From NCBI RefSeq assembly GCF_003628305.1, contig NZ_RBZM01000007.1, positions 186,001 to 250,000 on the forward strand: a stretch of DNA of 64,000 bases, in the 5' to 3' direction. Positions within the stretch are counted from its first letter, which is position 1. Each line of letters begins with the position of its first letter. A model generated the notes under the pieces. The model saw only the letters and a program-made list of their open reading frames with translations. It did no database searches and was not told the DNA's origin. This document shows, piece after piece, positions 8,949 to 17,291 of the stretch. Source of the stretch: Cohnella endophytica (lineage in GTDB: Bacteria; Bacillota; Bacilli; Paenibacillales; Paenibacillaceae). The position numbers were made by a program, and so were the translations under genes.

Positions 8949-10076
8949 ATGTATCTGGCAATTCGAGAAATGAGATTTGCAAAGGCTCGGTATACGTTAA
9001 TCGCTACAATTATGGTGCTTGTTGCATTTCTTGTCCTGTTTGTAACCGGGCTTGCACAGGGGCTTGCGTATGACAACGCCGCTTCCGTTAAGAATATGTC
9101 TGCAACGCATTTTGTCTTGGAAAAGGACTCTAATCACCGTTTCACCAGATCGCAGGTCGATCAGAATCAGTTAGAAAAGGCTGGCTTAATCGTTGGGAAA
9201 GAGAATGCAGAGTCGCTTGGCGTGAAAATGACAACGGTTGTTCCAACTGGAGAAACGGAGAAGATTGATGTTACTCTGCTTGCGGTTAATCTCGATGGCT
9301 GGCTGGCACCAACCGTAACAGAAGGTTCACCCATCTCGGATCAGACAAGAGATCATGTTCTTGTTGATCAAAAGCTGTCTGATTCTGGAGTCAAAATTGG
9401 CTCAATCATTGAAGATCAAGCATCGGGAATAAAATGGACCGTAAGCGGATTTGTAAAAAACGAGTCATTCAGTCATACTCCGGCTGTCTTTCTAAATAAG
9501 CAGGATTGGCTTACTCTTCAAGCTCAGACGCTCACGAGTCAAGGAACCGGATCAGCGGCGGACAGTAAAGTTTATAATGCAATCGCCGTTAAAGCTTCGA
9601 AAGAAAAAGTGAAGGAGCTTCAGTCCGCGCTGCCCAATACGGAAGTGATAAAGAAGTCCGAGGCAGTCTCTGCGATTCCTGGTTACAAAGAAGAGCAAGG
9701 CTCGCTTTTGATGATGATTGTTTTCTTGTTTGTTATCTCTGCCTTTGTGCTCGCTGTATTCTTTTATGTCATCACCATTCAGAAAACCAGTCAATTTGGT
9801 ATTTTGAAAGCCATCGGTACACGTACTGCCTATTTAGCCAGAAGCGTGACGCTGCAGGTGTTAGTCTTATCGGTCGGTAGCTTGGTCCTTAGCGTCCTAT
9901 TGGTTCAATTGTTTGAGGCCGTATTGCCAAGCTCCATGCCATTTCAATTAGGCTTTTCCACCCTGGCACTTACTTGCGTGTCCTTTGTAACCATGTCATT
10001 GGCCGGTTCGCTATTTTCGGTGTGGAAAGTCGCCAAAATTGACGCTTTAGACGCGATTGGGAGGACAGCAGCATGA
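8949..10076 (+). CDS. FtsX-like ABC transporter permease
   Basis: A 375-residue membrane protein with MacB/FtsX topology. TM1 is near residues 13-35, then there is a large extracytoplasmic domain (about 40-255), then three C-terminal membrane segments beginning LLMMIVFLFVISAFVL. ATG 8949 is chosen because GAAGGAGGG precedes it and TM1 then falls where the family has it. It overlaps its ATPase by 4 bp. Such pairs export peptides, lipids or antibiotics or perform mechanotransmission, and the cargo is unknown. It may relate to the exporter genes that follow. Confidence 0.87.
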   Translation: MYLAIREMRFAKARYTLIATIMVLVAFLVLFVTGLAQGLAYDNAASVKNMSATHFVLEKDSNHRFTRSQVDQNQLEKAGLIVGKENAESLGVKMTTVVPTGETEKIDVTLLAVNLDGWLAPTVTEGSPISDQTRDHVLVDQKLSDSGVKIGSIIEDQASGIKWTVSGFVKNESFSHTPAVFLNKQDWLTLQAQTLTSQGTGSAADSKVYNAIAVKASKEKVKELQSALPNTEVIKKSEAVSAIPGYKEEQGSLLMMIVFLFVISAFVLAVFFYVITIQKTSQFGILKAIGTRTAYLARSVTLQVLVLSVGSLVLSVLLVQLFEAVLPSSMPFQLGFSTLALTCVSFVTMSLAGSLFSVWKVAKIDALDAIGRTAA

Positions 10077-10783
10077 AAAAAAGACTTATTTTACAGGAGA
10101 TTACACGGACATTTGAGGATGGCGGTATCGAAAGAACGATTTTGGATAAGCTAAACCTTGAGGTGGCCGAAGGTGAACTCGTCGCGGTAATGGGCCCTTC
10201 AGGCTCGGGCAAAAGTACATTTTTGTCCATCGCAGGAGCACTTCTTGAACCAACGAGCGGGCATGTTCTACTCGATGGAGAATCCATTATCGGTAAAAAC
10301 AAGCAAGAGCTTTCTGATCTGCGACTTCAAAAAATCGGGTTTATTTTTCAAAGCGCCAACTTGATTCCATACTTGAAAGTTGAAGAACAACTGGTTTTGG
10401 TAACTAAGCTTGCCGGGATGGAAAAGGCAAAGGCAACCAAACGAGCAAAAGAGTTGCTCGATAAGATGGGATTGTCGCATCGGCGAAACGCATATCCTGA
10501 GAAACTCTCAGGGGGCGAGCGTCAACGGGTAGCTATCGCAAGAGCTTTGATGAATGACCCAGCTGTCTTATTCGCAGATGAACCAACAGCAAGCTTAGAT
10601 GCTTCACGAGGGCTCGATATCGTGAATATGATCGCGAAGCAAGTAAAGGATCAGCGAAAGAGCGCGGTTATGGTTACGCATGATGACCGAGTACTGCCGC
10701 TTTGCGATCGAGTGCTTTACCTTGAGAATGGAAAACTAATCGAAAAAAAAGAAACGACCAAATCCACATTTCATGTGGGGTGA
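10073..10783 (+). CDS. ABC transporter ATP-binding protein (MacB/LolD type)
   Basis: A 236-residue ATPase with Walker A GPSGSGKST (41-49), signature LSGGERQRV (145-153), Walker B VLFADE (165-170) and the ASLD D-loop. It powers the FtsX-like permease encoded directly upstream (ATGA overlap). The size and EPTASLD region fit the MacB/LolD class of mechanotransmission ATPases. A strong two-way terminator follows, separating it from the convergent exporter genes. Confidence 0.92.
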   Translation: MKKRLILQEITRTFEDGGIERTILDKLNLEVAEGELVAVMGPSGSGKSTFLSIAGALLEPTSGHVLLDGESIIGKNKQELSDLRLQKIGFIFQSANLIPYLKVEEQLVLVTKLAGMEKAKATKRAKELLDKMGLSHRRNAYPEKLSGGERQRVAIARALMNDPAVLFADEPTASLDASRGLDIVNMIAKQVKDQRKSAVMVTHDDRVLPLCDRVLYLENGKLIEKKETTKSTFHVG

Positions 10784-10797
10784 CGGTCTAGATATGG

Positions 10798-10844
10798 AAT
10801 CAAAACGACCCTCCTGCATCTTTAGCAGAAGGGTCGTTTTGATT
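10798..10844. terminator. Bidirectional terminator between convergent ABC genes
   Basis: Perfect 15-bp stem AATCAAAACGACCCT / AGGGTCGTTTTGATT, with A/T ends on both sides and genes converging on it. Confidence 0.85.
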
Positions 10845-12640
10845 CACTTTCTCAATGCTACAGCAGGTTCTGTACGGATTAACTTGTAGCTGGCTATTAT
10901 GCTAATTAGAATAACAACAACGCCTGTGGAAAACATGGATAGTAACATTTGTAAGGGGGTAATGAGGATTTCTAAATGGACGACCCTACTTATAAAATAA
11001 GTACAGCCAACGAGGACAGCATTAAAGATAGCCGACATCGCCGATAAAAGCAGATTTTCGCTGACAATCATTTTTCCTATTGTTCCTTTATTGAATCCCA
11101 AAGCGGACAGTAGCCCTATTTCCTTATATCTCGAATTTTGCAGCTTGATAAGCAGTACTGTACTTATAAACAAACCAATCGCTAGAATTAAAATAGAAAC
11201 AATTAAGAACAAACGGCTAAGACTGTTGAACGTACTTTGCAAAGCTCCGACTTCTTTGGCTGAAGTTTTACTATCGATTTTATTGTCGGCAAGCATTTGG
11301 CTCACTGAAACAATATCTCCAAAGTCTTTTACATCGTAACTAATGGAATAGCATTTATCGCCATCCCTATCTTTGTAAAAATCCTGTTCAATATCGGAGC
11401 TTACGAAGAAATCATCGTAGCCTGCATTATAAATGCCGCTTATCGTAAGCGTGTATTTTTTTTCGCCGTACTTTAAGGTAAGTTCTTTACCAAGCAAATT
11501 ACGAATATCATTCCCAAATTTTTTGGCAAGGCTCGGACTAAGTGCGATTTCCTGTTCGCCTGCTTTTGGCATAACACCGTAAGACATATTTTCAGTAGCC
11601 TTTGGCAGGGGGTATTTTTCTGCTATTACTTCGGTTTTATTTCCCAACCTTAAAGTAACATCGGTTATTTTGTATTGATAATAAACATTTTTGATACGCT
11701 TATCGGAATTCAGCAGTTCGTAGACGGTTCCGTCATCCTCACCTTTGATATAGCCGTTGTTAAAGGCGGTGTTCTTATCCTTAAAATCTGAAATCGACTT
11801 CTCCATCATATTCCCCGAAGATAAAGACAGCATAAATGCAAGGATACCGATGGAAATGGCCAGACTGACAGCTATATAGCGTGTGAGATGAACATTGAAG
11901 TTCTTAAGCCCTCGCTTGAACGCTGAACCCTTGACAGCCTTATTTAAGCTGAGCCCATTATTATCAGTACGATCTGTTTGAGTATCGAGAGCGTTGGCAA
12001 TCATTTTTCCGTTCTCGATATGAATGACGTTATCTGCAAAGCTGCAAATCTTCTGATCGTGAGTAATGACAATAACCAAACGGTCCTTCGAAATTCCTTT
12101 TAAGAGCTCCATAATATCATTGGAGTTGCTACGGTCTAATGCTCCTGTCGGCTCATCAGCCAGCACAATATGAGGATTGCGAATTAACGCTCTTGCAATA
12201 GCAGCTCTTTGCTTTTGACCGCCCGAAAGATTTTCGATTTTTGCATCCTTCTTTTGCGATAATCCCAGTTTATTTAACAGTTCTTTGGCATTTTTTTCGT
12301 TTTCCTCTTCGCTTGAAGGATTCAGCTCGCAAGCAAGCAAGATATTTTCTAGTACGGTATATCCGCTTAAAAGATGGTAGTTTTGAAAGATAAATCCGAT
12401 ATGATCTCTGCGATATGAACACAGTTCATCGGCGTTCAGTTTGCTGATCGAAGTACCCCAGACCGTAATATCACCGCTGTATTGGCTGTCGAAGCCTGCA
12501 ATCATATTAAGCAGAGTGCTTTTACCAGAGCCCGATGCGCCTAAAAGACAAATCAGTCCTTTGCTTGGCAAGGTAATGCTTGTATTATCAAGAATTATTG
12601 AATGATCATATCTTTTACTAAGGTTATTGATCTGAATCAT
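10844..12640 (-). CDS. Fused ABC ATPase-FtsX permease, second half transporter
   Basis: A 598-residue protein with an N-terminal ATPase (Walker A GASGSGKST at 34-42, signature LSGGQKQRA, Walker B IVLADEPTGALD). It is fused to a membrane part with TM1 near 255, a soluble extracytoplasmic domain, and three C-terminal TM segments. This is the MacB layout in a Gram-positive host. It starts one base inside the stop of the neighbouring fused transporter, so both are made together and probably form a heterodimer. The divergent two-component system suggests sensing of, and export or resistance to, an envelope-active compound. The cargo is unknown. Confidence 0.85.
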   Translation of the reverse strand: MIQINNLSKRYDHSIILDNTSITLPSKGLICLLGASGSGKSTLLNMIAGFDSQYSGDITVWGTSISKLNADELCSYRRDHIGFIFQNYHLLSGYTVLENILLACELNPSSEEENEKNAKELLNKLGLSQKKDAKIENLSGGQKQRAAIARALIRNPHIVLADEPTGALDRSNSNDIMELLKGISKDRLVIVITHDQKICSFADNVIHIENGKMIANALDTQTDRTDNNGLSLNKAVKGSAFKRGLKNFNVHLTRYIAVSLAISIGILAFMLSLSSGNMMEKSISDFKDKNTAFNNGYIKGEDDGTVYELLNSDKRIKNVYYQYKITDVTLRLGNKTEVIAEKYPLPKATENMSYGVMPKAGEQEIALSPSLAKKFGNDIRNLLGKELTLKYGEKKYTLTISGIYNAGYDDFFVSSDIEQDFYKDRDGDKCYSISYDVKDFGDIVSVSQMLADNKIDSKTSAKEVGALQSTFNSLSRLFLIVSILILAIGLFISTVLLIKLQNSRYKEIGLLSALGFNKGTIGKMIVSENLLLSAMSAIFNAVLVGCTYFISRVVHLEILITPLQMLLSMFSTGVVVILISIIASYKLIRTEPAVALRK

Positions 12641-14583
12641 TATCGGTCACCTGTCTTCAAAGCAATGATTGTATGGGTCTTTAGGATGGCAATAGCTGTT
12701 GTCATGTAAGCCACAACGGCTACTAAAGCAATCAACAGCACGCCCGTTAACAACATCTTTGAATTAAGAATACTTGCGCTGAACAAGCCTCTGGTAGCTA
12801 TATTGATAAGTGGCGATGTAATAAGCATTAACAGAGATGCCGTAAGGGTTTCTGTTATCCTTTCCGACAAGTTAAGCAAGTTCAAATGAGCATGATTAAA
12901 GCCGCTGACTTTATAAATTGCAAATTCTCTTTTTCTCATAAAACCTGTGATAAGGAAGATGGCAATAACCATAACGACAGAAAAAATTCCTATGATCACA
13001 CTTGCAGAACCTGACTGTTCGGTCGTTTGCTTATTTAATCTAACAATATCCTCCACAAGTTCAAATCTGCCAAGAGGGACTATGCCTGCTTCGTTAAGCT
13101 CGTCTTTAATGGAAATCATATCAGCAGGGGTCTTGGCTCGAATAAGAAAATTCATTGTGTTCTTTTTTATTTCTGCTTGTTTTCTCATATCATCAAGTGC
13201 CGCTTTGCTGAAGAAGAAAGAGTCATCAACGGTGTACTCTGTCATTTTGCCTTCATATTCATAATAGACAGTCGTATCTGCAACGCCTACTATTGTTGCG
13301 GTTATGGATGCGTCTTTTAATACAGGCTCACCGGAGTCCCAATTGTACATCTTGCTGCTAAAATCAATTTCTTTCCCTATAGCTTGCTCGTTTGATATTC
13401 CCAATGTTTTAACAAAACCTTCCGGGACAACAACCTCGTTAACTTTGCCTGTAGGCATTTTTCCTGCTACCAGCTTATTGATTGAAGGAGTACTGCCTGT
13501 GCTTTGTACTGTATACTCTTTGCCGCTAACCGTTACTTCTATATCATTAAACGCTTGTAAAAAAGCAGTAAAATCAATACGCTTATCGCCTACATATTTA
13601 TCATATAAGCCGCCAATATCCTGCGTTACATTAGCGTTCGGCTGTTCTTCCTTATTACCGCCCGTTCCTCCCGCACTCATAAAGCTGCCAACTATACTAA
13701 TATCTTTAAGTCCTTCGCCATACGTATCAATCAGCTTGTCGAACTCGCCCTGACTGCTGCCCCCGATTGTCCCGCTTACAGTCGTAAGACATAATACTCC
13801 TGCAACCATTAGAGCAAGGGTTGATATTATAAATCGCCCAAATTTACTTTTAACATTCGATTCGGTGAGTGCAATAGCATTTTTGATAGATAAGGAATGA
13901 CGCTCATCGTATTTAAGACCTGCTGTTTTAGTTACAATTTCTTGTGGCGACGCAATCAATTCTCCCTTATCCAAGTTAAAAATGTTTGATTTATTATCAA
14001 TTAAATTGGCATCATGGGTGACAACTATAACTGTTCGGTTTTTAGAAATAGCTCTCAAAATATCCATTGTTGTTTTTGCGGTTTTTTCATCCAAGGCACT
14101 TGTTGGCTCATCAGCAATAATAACCCGTGGATTTTTCATAAGCTCTCTTGCGATGGCAACGCGCTGTTTTTGACCGCCTGAAAGATATTTCACTTTTTGA
14201 TGTGCAAGGTCAAATATTTTGAGGTCTTTTAGAATCGTTTCAGCGTTCTTTTGATTTTGATTATTTTTTAAATACCGTGGTACCAACACATTGTCTAAGA
14301 CCGATAAATCTTCGAGTAAATTAAAGTCCTGCCAAATAAATCCGAAAATATTGTTGTAATAATAGCTTTTTTCATTGGAGGTTAATTCTTTAATGCTCTT
14401 CCCGCAAAAGTAAGCCTCGCCATCGAAATCTTGCTCCATACCGCTGATGATTTTCAGTAGAGTCGTTTTACCGCTGCCCGAAGCGCCGACTATAAAATGT
14501 AATCCTTTTCCCATGGCAAATGAAATATTATTCAATGCGAATTCGCCGTTATATTGTTTGGATACATTCTTGATTTCAAACAT
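12640..14583 (-). CDS. Fused ABC ATPase-FtsX permease, first half transporter
   Basis: A 647-residue MacB-like fusion. The ATPase half has Walker A GASGSGKTT, signature LSGGQKQRV, and Walker B VIIADEPTSALD. TM1 is near residue 250, a glycine/serine-rich extracytoplasmic segment follows, and three TM helices sit near the C-terminus. The start at 14583 (MFEIKN) is preferred over the in-frame upstream codon at 14616, because AGGAGG lies just before it. It leads a two-gene operon divergent from an OmpR/HisKA system, with direct-repeat operators in the shared promoter region. It resembles its partner but is longer in the extracytoplasmic domain. Confidence 0.85.
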   Translation of the reverse strand: MFEIKNVSKQYNGEFALNNISFAMGKGLHFIVGASGSGKTTLLKIISGMEQDFDGEAYFCGKSIKELTSNEKSYYYNNIFGFIWQDFNLLEDLSVLDNVLVPRYLKNNQNQKNAETILKDLKIFDLAHQKVKYLSGGQKQRVAIARELMKNPRVIIADEPTSALDEKTAKTTMDILRAISKNRTVIVVTHDANLIDNKSNIFNLDKGELIASPQEIVTKTAGLKYDERHSLSIKNAIALTESNVKSKFGRFIISTLALMVAGVLCLTTVSGTIGGSSQGEFDKLIDTYGEGLKDISIVGSFMSAGGTGGNKEEQPNANVTQDIGGLYDKYVGDKRIDFTAFLQAFNDIEVTVSGKEYTVQSTGSTPSINKLVAGKMPTGKVNEVVVPEGFVKTLGISNEQAIGKEIDFSSKMYNWDSGEPVLKDASITATIVGVADTTVYYEYEGKMTEYTVDDSFFFSKAALDDMRKQAEIKKNTMNFLIRAKTPADMISIKDELNEAGIVPLGRFELVEDIVRLNKQTTEQSGSASVIIGIFSVVMVIAIFLITGFMRKREFAIYKVSGFNHAHLNLLNLSERITETLTASLLMLITSPLINIATRGLFSASILNSKMLLTGVLLIALVAVVAYMTTAIAILKTHTIIALKTGDR

Positions 14584-14630
14584 TTGTTTTGTTCCTCCTA
14601 AACTTGATGGAACCATCGTATAACAAACGA

Positions 14631-14648
14631 TGTTAAATCCCTGTTAAG
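14631..14648. promoter_or_regulatory. OmpR-type direct repeat, site A
   Basis: TGTTAA at 14631 and again at 14642, an 11-bp period typical of OmpR/PhoB-family regulators. This copy faces the fused ABC exporter genes. Confidence 0.6.
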
Positions 14649-14670
14649 TGATATTCTTTGTATCAAATGC

Positions 14671-14703
14671 TTAACATTGATTTAACCTAATCTTAGGTAC
14701 AAT
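14671..14703 (+). promoter_or_regulatory. OmpR-type direct repeat, site B, with response-regulator -10
   Basis: TTAACA at 14671 and TTAAC at 14682 repeat with the same 11-bp period in the opposite orientation to site A. A TACAAT -10 lies at 14698-14703. The repeat occupies the -35 position, the usual layout for activation by an OmpR-family regulator. Confidence 0.6.
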
Positions 14704-14724
14704 AGTAAAAGAGGTGATTTGCGC

Positions 14725-15414
14725 ATGAGGATCCTTATTGTAGAGGACGAGCTTGATTTGCAAGAAGCGATTGCAGACGGGCTTAGAATAGATGGTTATG
14801 CAGTTGATACCTGTGACAACGGTGAAACTGCTTACGAGCTTTTATATGAAGTAAATTACGACTTGGTTGTACTTGACTTAAACCTCCCGCAATGGGATGG
14901 GCTTGAGGTTTTAGCTAAGATACGAGATGAAAAGCCTGAATTAAAGGTACTTATTCTCAGTGCAAGAAGTAGTGTTAATGACAAAGTAAAGGGTTTAGAC
15001 ATAGGTGCGAACGATTATTTGGCGAAGCCATTCGATTTTGCCGAGTTGGAAGCAAGAATACGTAATTTGTTAAGGCGAAAGTTTGTGCAAGAAAGTAATA
15101 TGCTTTCCTGCGGCGCAATAAAAGCGGATTTATCAAAGCGTATTGCAGTTGTTAATGAAAATGATATATCGCTTACAAAAAAAGAATTTGCATTGCTTGA
15201 ATATTTTTTGCTTAACAAGGATAGAGTGGTTAGCCAAGAAGAACTGATTGAACATGTTTGGGATCAGAATGCGGATAGCTTTAGCGGTGCCATTCGGGTT
15301 CATATTGCAACTCTCCGAAAGAAGTTAAAAGCGGTTTTAAACTACGACCCCATTGGAACGAAAATCGGCGAAGGATACTTGTTTGCAGTTAAGGGGAGTG
15401 ATATTCATGCTTAG
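14725..15414 (+). CDS. OmpR/PhoB-family response regulator
   Basis: A 229-residue two-component regulator. The receiver domain has the acidic pair ED (7-8), phospho-acceptor Asp51 (VVLDLNLP) and a conserved Lys (YLAKPFD). A winged-helix DNA-binding domain follows (about 130-225, with the SGAIRVHIATLRKKL recognition region). ATG 14725 is preferred to TTG 14719 because GAGGTGA at 14711-14717 then has 7-nt spacing. It overlaps the sensor kinase by 8 bp and is divergent from the fused exporters, which it probably activates. Confidence 0.93.
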   Translation: MRILIVEDELDLQEAIADGLRIDGYAVDTCDNGETAYELLYEVNYDLVVLDLNLPQWDGLEVLAKIRDEKPELKVLILSARSSVNDKVKGLDIGANDYLAKPFDFAELEARIRNLLRRKFVQESNMLSCGAIKADLSKRIAVVNENDISLTKKEFALLEYFLLNKDRVVSQEELIEHVWDQNADSFSGAIRVHIATLRKKLKAVLNYDPIGTKIGEGYLFAVKGSDIHA

Positions 15415-16564
15415 AAAAATGCCAATTCGACTGCGACTCACGGTTATGACCGTTGCGCTTTTGACCGTGTGTTGCGTAGGTCTCACCTTAATACTTAATT
15501 TTTCTGCCGATACAATGGCTACAAGGATTGATGCAACTTTGGTAACGCCGGCGAAAAAGTTCGGCGAAGATGGACGGGCTGTTGAAAGCCCTCAATCACC
15601 GGCAAGTATCATGATCCCTGCCGTTCCAACTGTAGATTCCCAAAGAGCAAGAACAGATTTTAGAATGGAAAGCCTGGTTTATATGATTACGGTTATTGTT
15701 GGCGGCGGATTCTTAACCTACTATATTTCGGGCAAGGCACTAAAGCCTCTTAATACGCTAAATGGTCAAGTGAAAAACATAAATGTGCATAATCTCTCCG
15801 AAACATTATCCGTGCCGTCTACAAAGGATGAAATTGCAGAGCTTACTGTAACATTTAATGAAATGACGGATAAGTTGGATAATGCTTTTATGATGCAAGG
15901 AAGATTTTCCGCTAGCGCCGCCCACGAGCTTAGAACCCCTCTTGCCGTGTTACAAACAAAGGTTGATGTCTTTAAGAAGAAAAAAGATCATACAAACGAG
16001 GAATATGATGCACTTATTTCCGTTATTGAAAAGCAAACCCATCGCTTGAGAGGACTCGTCGGTGATCTGTTGGATATGACGAATATGGACGATAACGGTG
16101 AGCAAAGCAGCATTTGTTTAAAGGATATTTTCGAGGATATGATTTCCGAGCTTTCTCACGTAGCTAAAGAGAAAAATGTTGCACTGATCTTAGATTGTGA
16201 TAATAGCATTGTTACTGGAAACACCGACTTATTGTATCGTGCGTTTTACAACCTTGTGGAAAACGGAATTAAGTACAATATGGACGGCGGCACGGTTGAA
16301 GTTATTGTAAACGGACTAAGTAAGGATCAGGTTTCAATTCAGATTAGAGATACAGGCATCGGCATTCCCGAAACAAACAAAAAGCATATATTCGAGCCTT
16401 TTTATCGTGTCGACCAATCACGCTCCCGCCAAGTAGCAGGTGCAGGCTTAGGTCTCTCGATTGTTGACAGTATTATCAAAAAGCATCAAGGTTCGCTTAC
16501 TGTTACTGATAATGAAAATGGCGGAACTTGCTTTAGCGTAATCTTAGCGTATAACCGATCGTGA
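15407..16564 (+). CDS. HAMP-HisKA sensor histidine kinase
   Basis: A 385-residue membrane kinase. TM1 is about 10-32, a short extracytoplasmic loop of about 55 residues follows, and TM2 is about 90-108. Then come a HAMP linker, a HisKA dimerisation domain with His173 in AAHELRTPLA, and an ATPase domain with N box NLVENGIKYN, DTGIGIP and GLGLSIV motifs. The small loop suggests sensing at or in the membrane, common for envelope-stress and peptide-antibiotic sensors. The start is set by AAGGGGAG before ATG 15407. Partner of the OmpR regulator just upstream. Confidence 0.92.
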   Translation: MLRKMPIRLRLTVMTVALLTVCCVGLTLILNFSADTMATRIDATLVTPAKKFGEDGRAVESPQSPASIMIPAVPTVDSQRARTDFRMESLVYMITVIVGGGFLTYYISGKALKPLNTLNGQVKNINVHNLSETLSVPSTKDEIAELTVTFNEMTDKLDNAFMMQGRFSASAAHELRTPLAVLQTKVDVFKKKKDHTNEEYDALISVIEKQTHRLRGLVGDLLDMTNMDDNGEQSSICLKDIFEDMISELSHVAKEKNVALILDCDNSIVTGNTDLLYRAFYNLVENGIKYNMDGGTVEVIVNGLSKDQVSIQIRDTGIGIPETNKKHIFEPFYRVDQSRSRQVAGAGLGLSIVDSIIKKHQGSLTVTDNENGGTCFSVILAYNRS

Positions 16565-16633
16565 TACACCGTGGGGGGAAACAACGGGGTTTTTTTCTAT
16601 CCAAAACGGGAAACGTTTATATTGAATCATTTT

Positions 16634-16642
16634 TGGTATAAT
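16634..16642 (+). promoter_or_regulatory. Extended -10 promoter of the 152-residue unknown gene
   Basis: TGGTATAAT at 16634-16642, an extended -10 box, 65 bp before the ATG at 16708. No convincing -35 is seen. Confidence 0.5.
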
Positions 16643-16707
16643 ATTTGGTAGATAAAGAAGGTTAAATTTCTGTTTTAGCAAATAGCGAGAGAAAACGAGG
16701 GATGGAA

Positions 16708-17169
16708 ATGTCGTATGTTGTTGATTTTACAAATGTATCTACGGTTGGTTTAGAGTCTTCTCCTGTAGCAGAAGCGCTTGCCGGTTTGCGTGCGAATGAA
16801 TCCCGTTACTTTATGAACAAATACAAACATGAATTTACGGTTGTACCGGCTAGCGAAAGTCAGGAGAACCTGGATTACGTAAACCGTGTTTTGAAAGAAC
16901 GCGATATTGCGTTTGCGGCCAAACCTTTGGAAACGTCGCGTTTTCAAGTGGAAAACATTCAATTTACCTACGTCTTTTATGAGGATGGTCTCTCGGTCAA
17001 TGTCATGTACACGGTTGATGACCCTAAGAAGCGGGCCGTTGGTTTTAAGCTTTCCGAGGGGATGGAGGTACCACAGGAGTTAGCCGAGAAGTTTAAGTTC
17101 GCTAGGCAGAAGTCTAAATTAGCCGGAACGATTCGGGGTTCGTTTTTTGTAATTAAAGGACAATATTAA
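16708..17169 (+). CDS. Uncharacterised 153-residue protein
   Basis: Not recognised. A soluble protein of about 153 residues with no signal peptide or membrane segment. The C-terminal half alternates beta-like segments (FQVENIQFTYVFYEDGLSVNVMYTV) with a basic tail (KSKLAGTIRG). The start at 16708 is chosen over ATG 16702 because GAGGG (16697-16701) then has normal spacing. It has its own extended -10 promoter and terminator, so it is monocistronic. Confidence 0.6.
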   Translation: MSYVVDFTNVSTVGLESSPVAEALAGLRANESRYFMNKYKHEFTVVPASESQENLDYVNRVLKERDIAFAAKPLETSRFQVENIQFTYVFYEDGLSVNVMYTVDDPKKRAVGFKLSEGMEVPQELAEKFKFARQKSKLAGTIRGSFFVIKGQY

Positions 17170-17209
17170 AGTCACTTCTCTATTTTGCAAAAATGCGAGA
17201 TCAAAGAAA

Positions 17210-17266
17210 GGGCCATCCTGCAAAAGGATGGCCCTCAAGCTGTCGAGAAAGCCTCGACAGCTTTTC
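17210..17266 (+). terminator. Double terminator (GGCCATCC hairpin plus second hairpin)
   Basis: First stem GGGCCATCC / GGATGGCCC (17210-17234). A second 11-bp stem AAGCTGTCGAG / CTCGACAGCTT (17237-17263) follows, ending in a T-rich tail. The two lie between the + gene and the convergent AraC gene. Confidence 0.8.
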
Positions 17267-17291
17267 TTATGTTTAAATCGTTTAATGAGAC

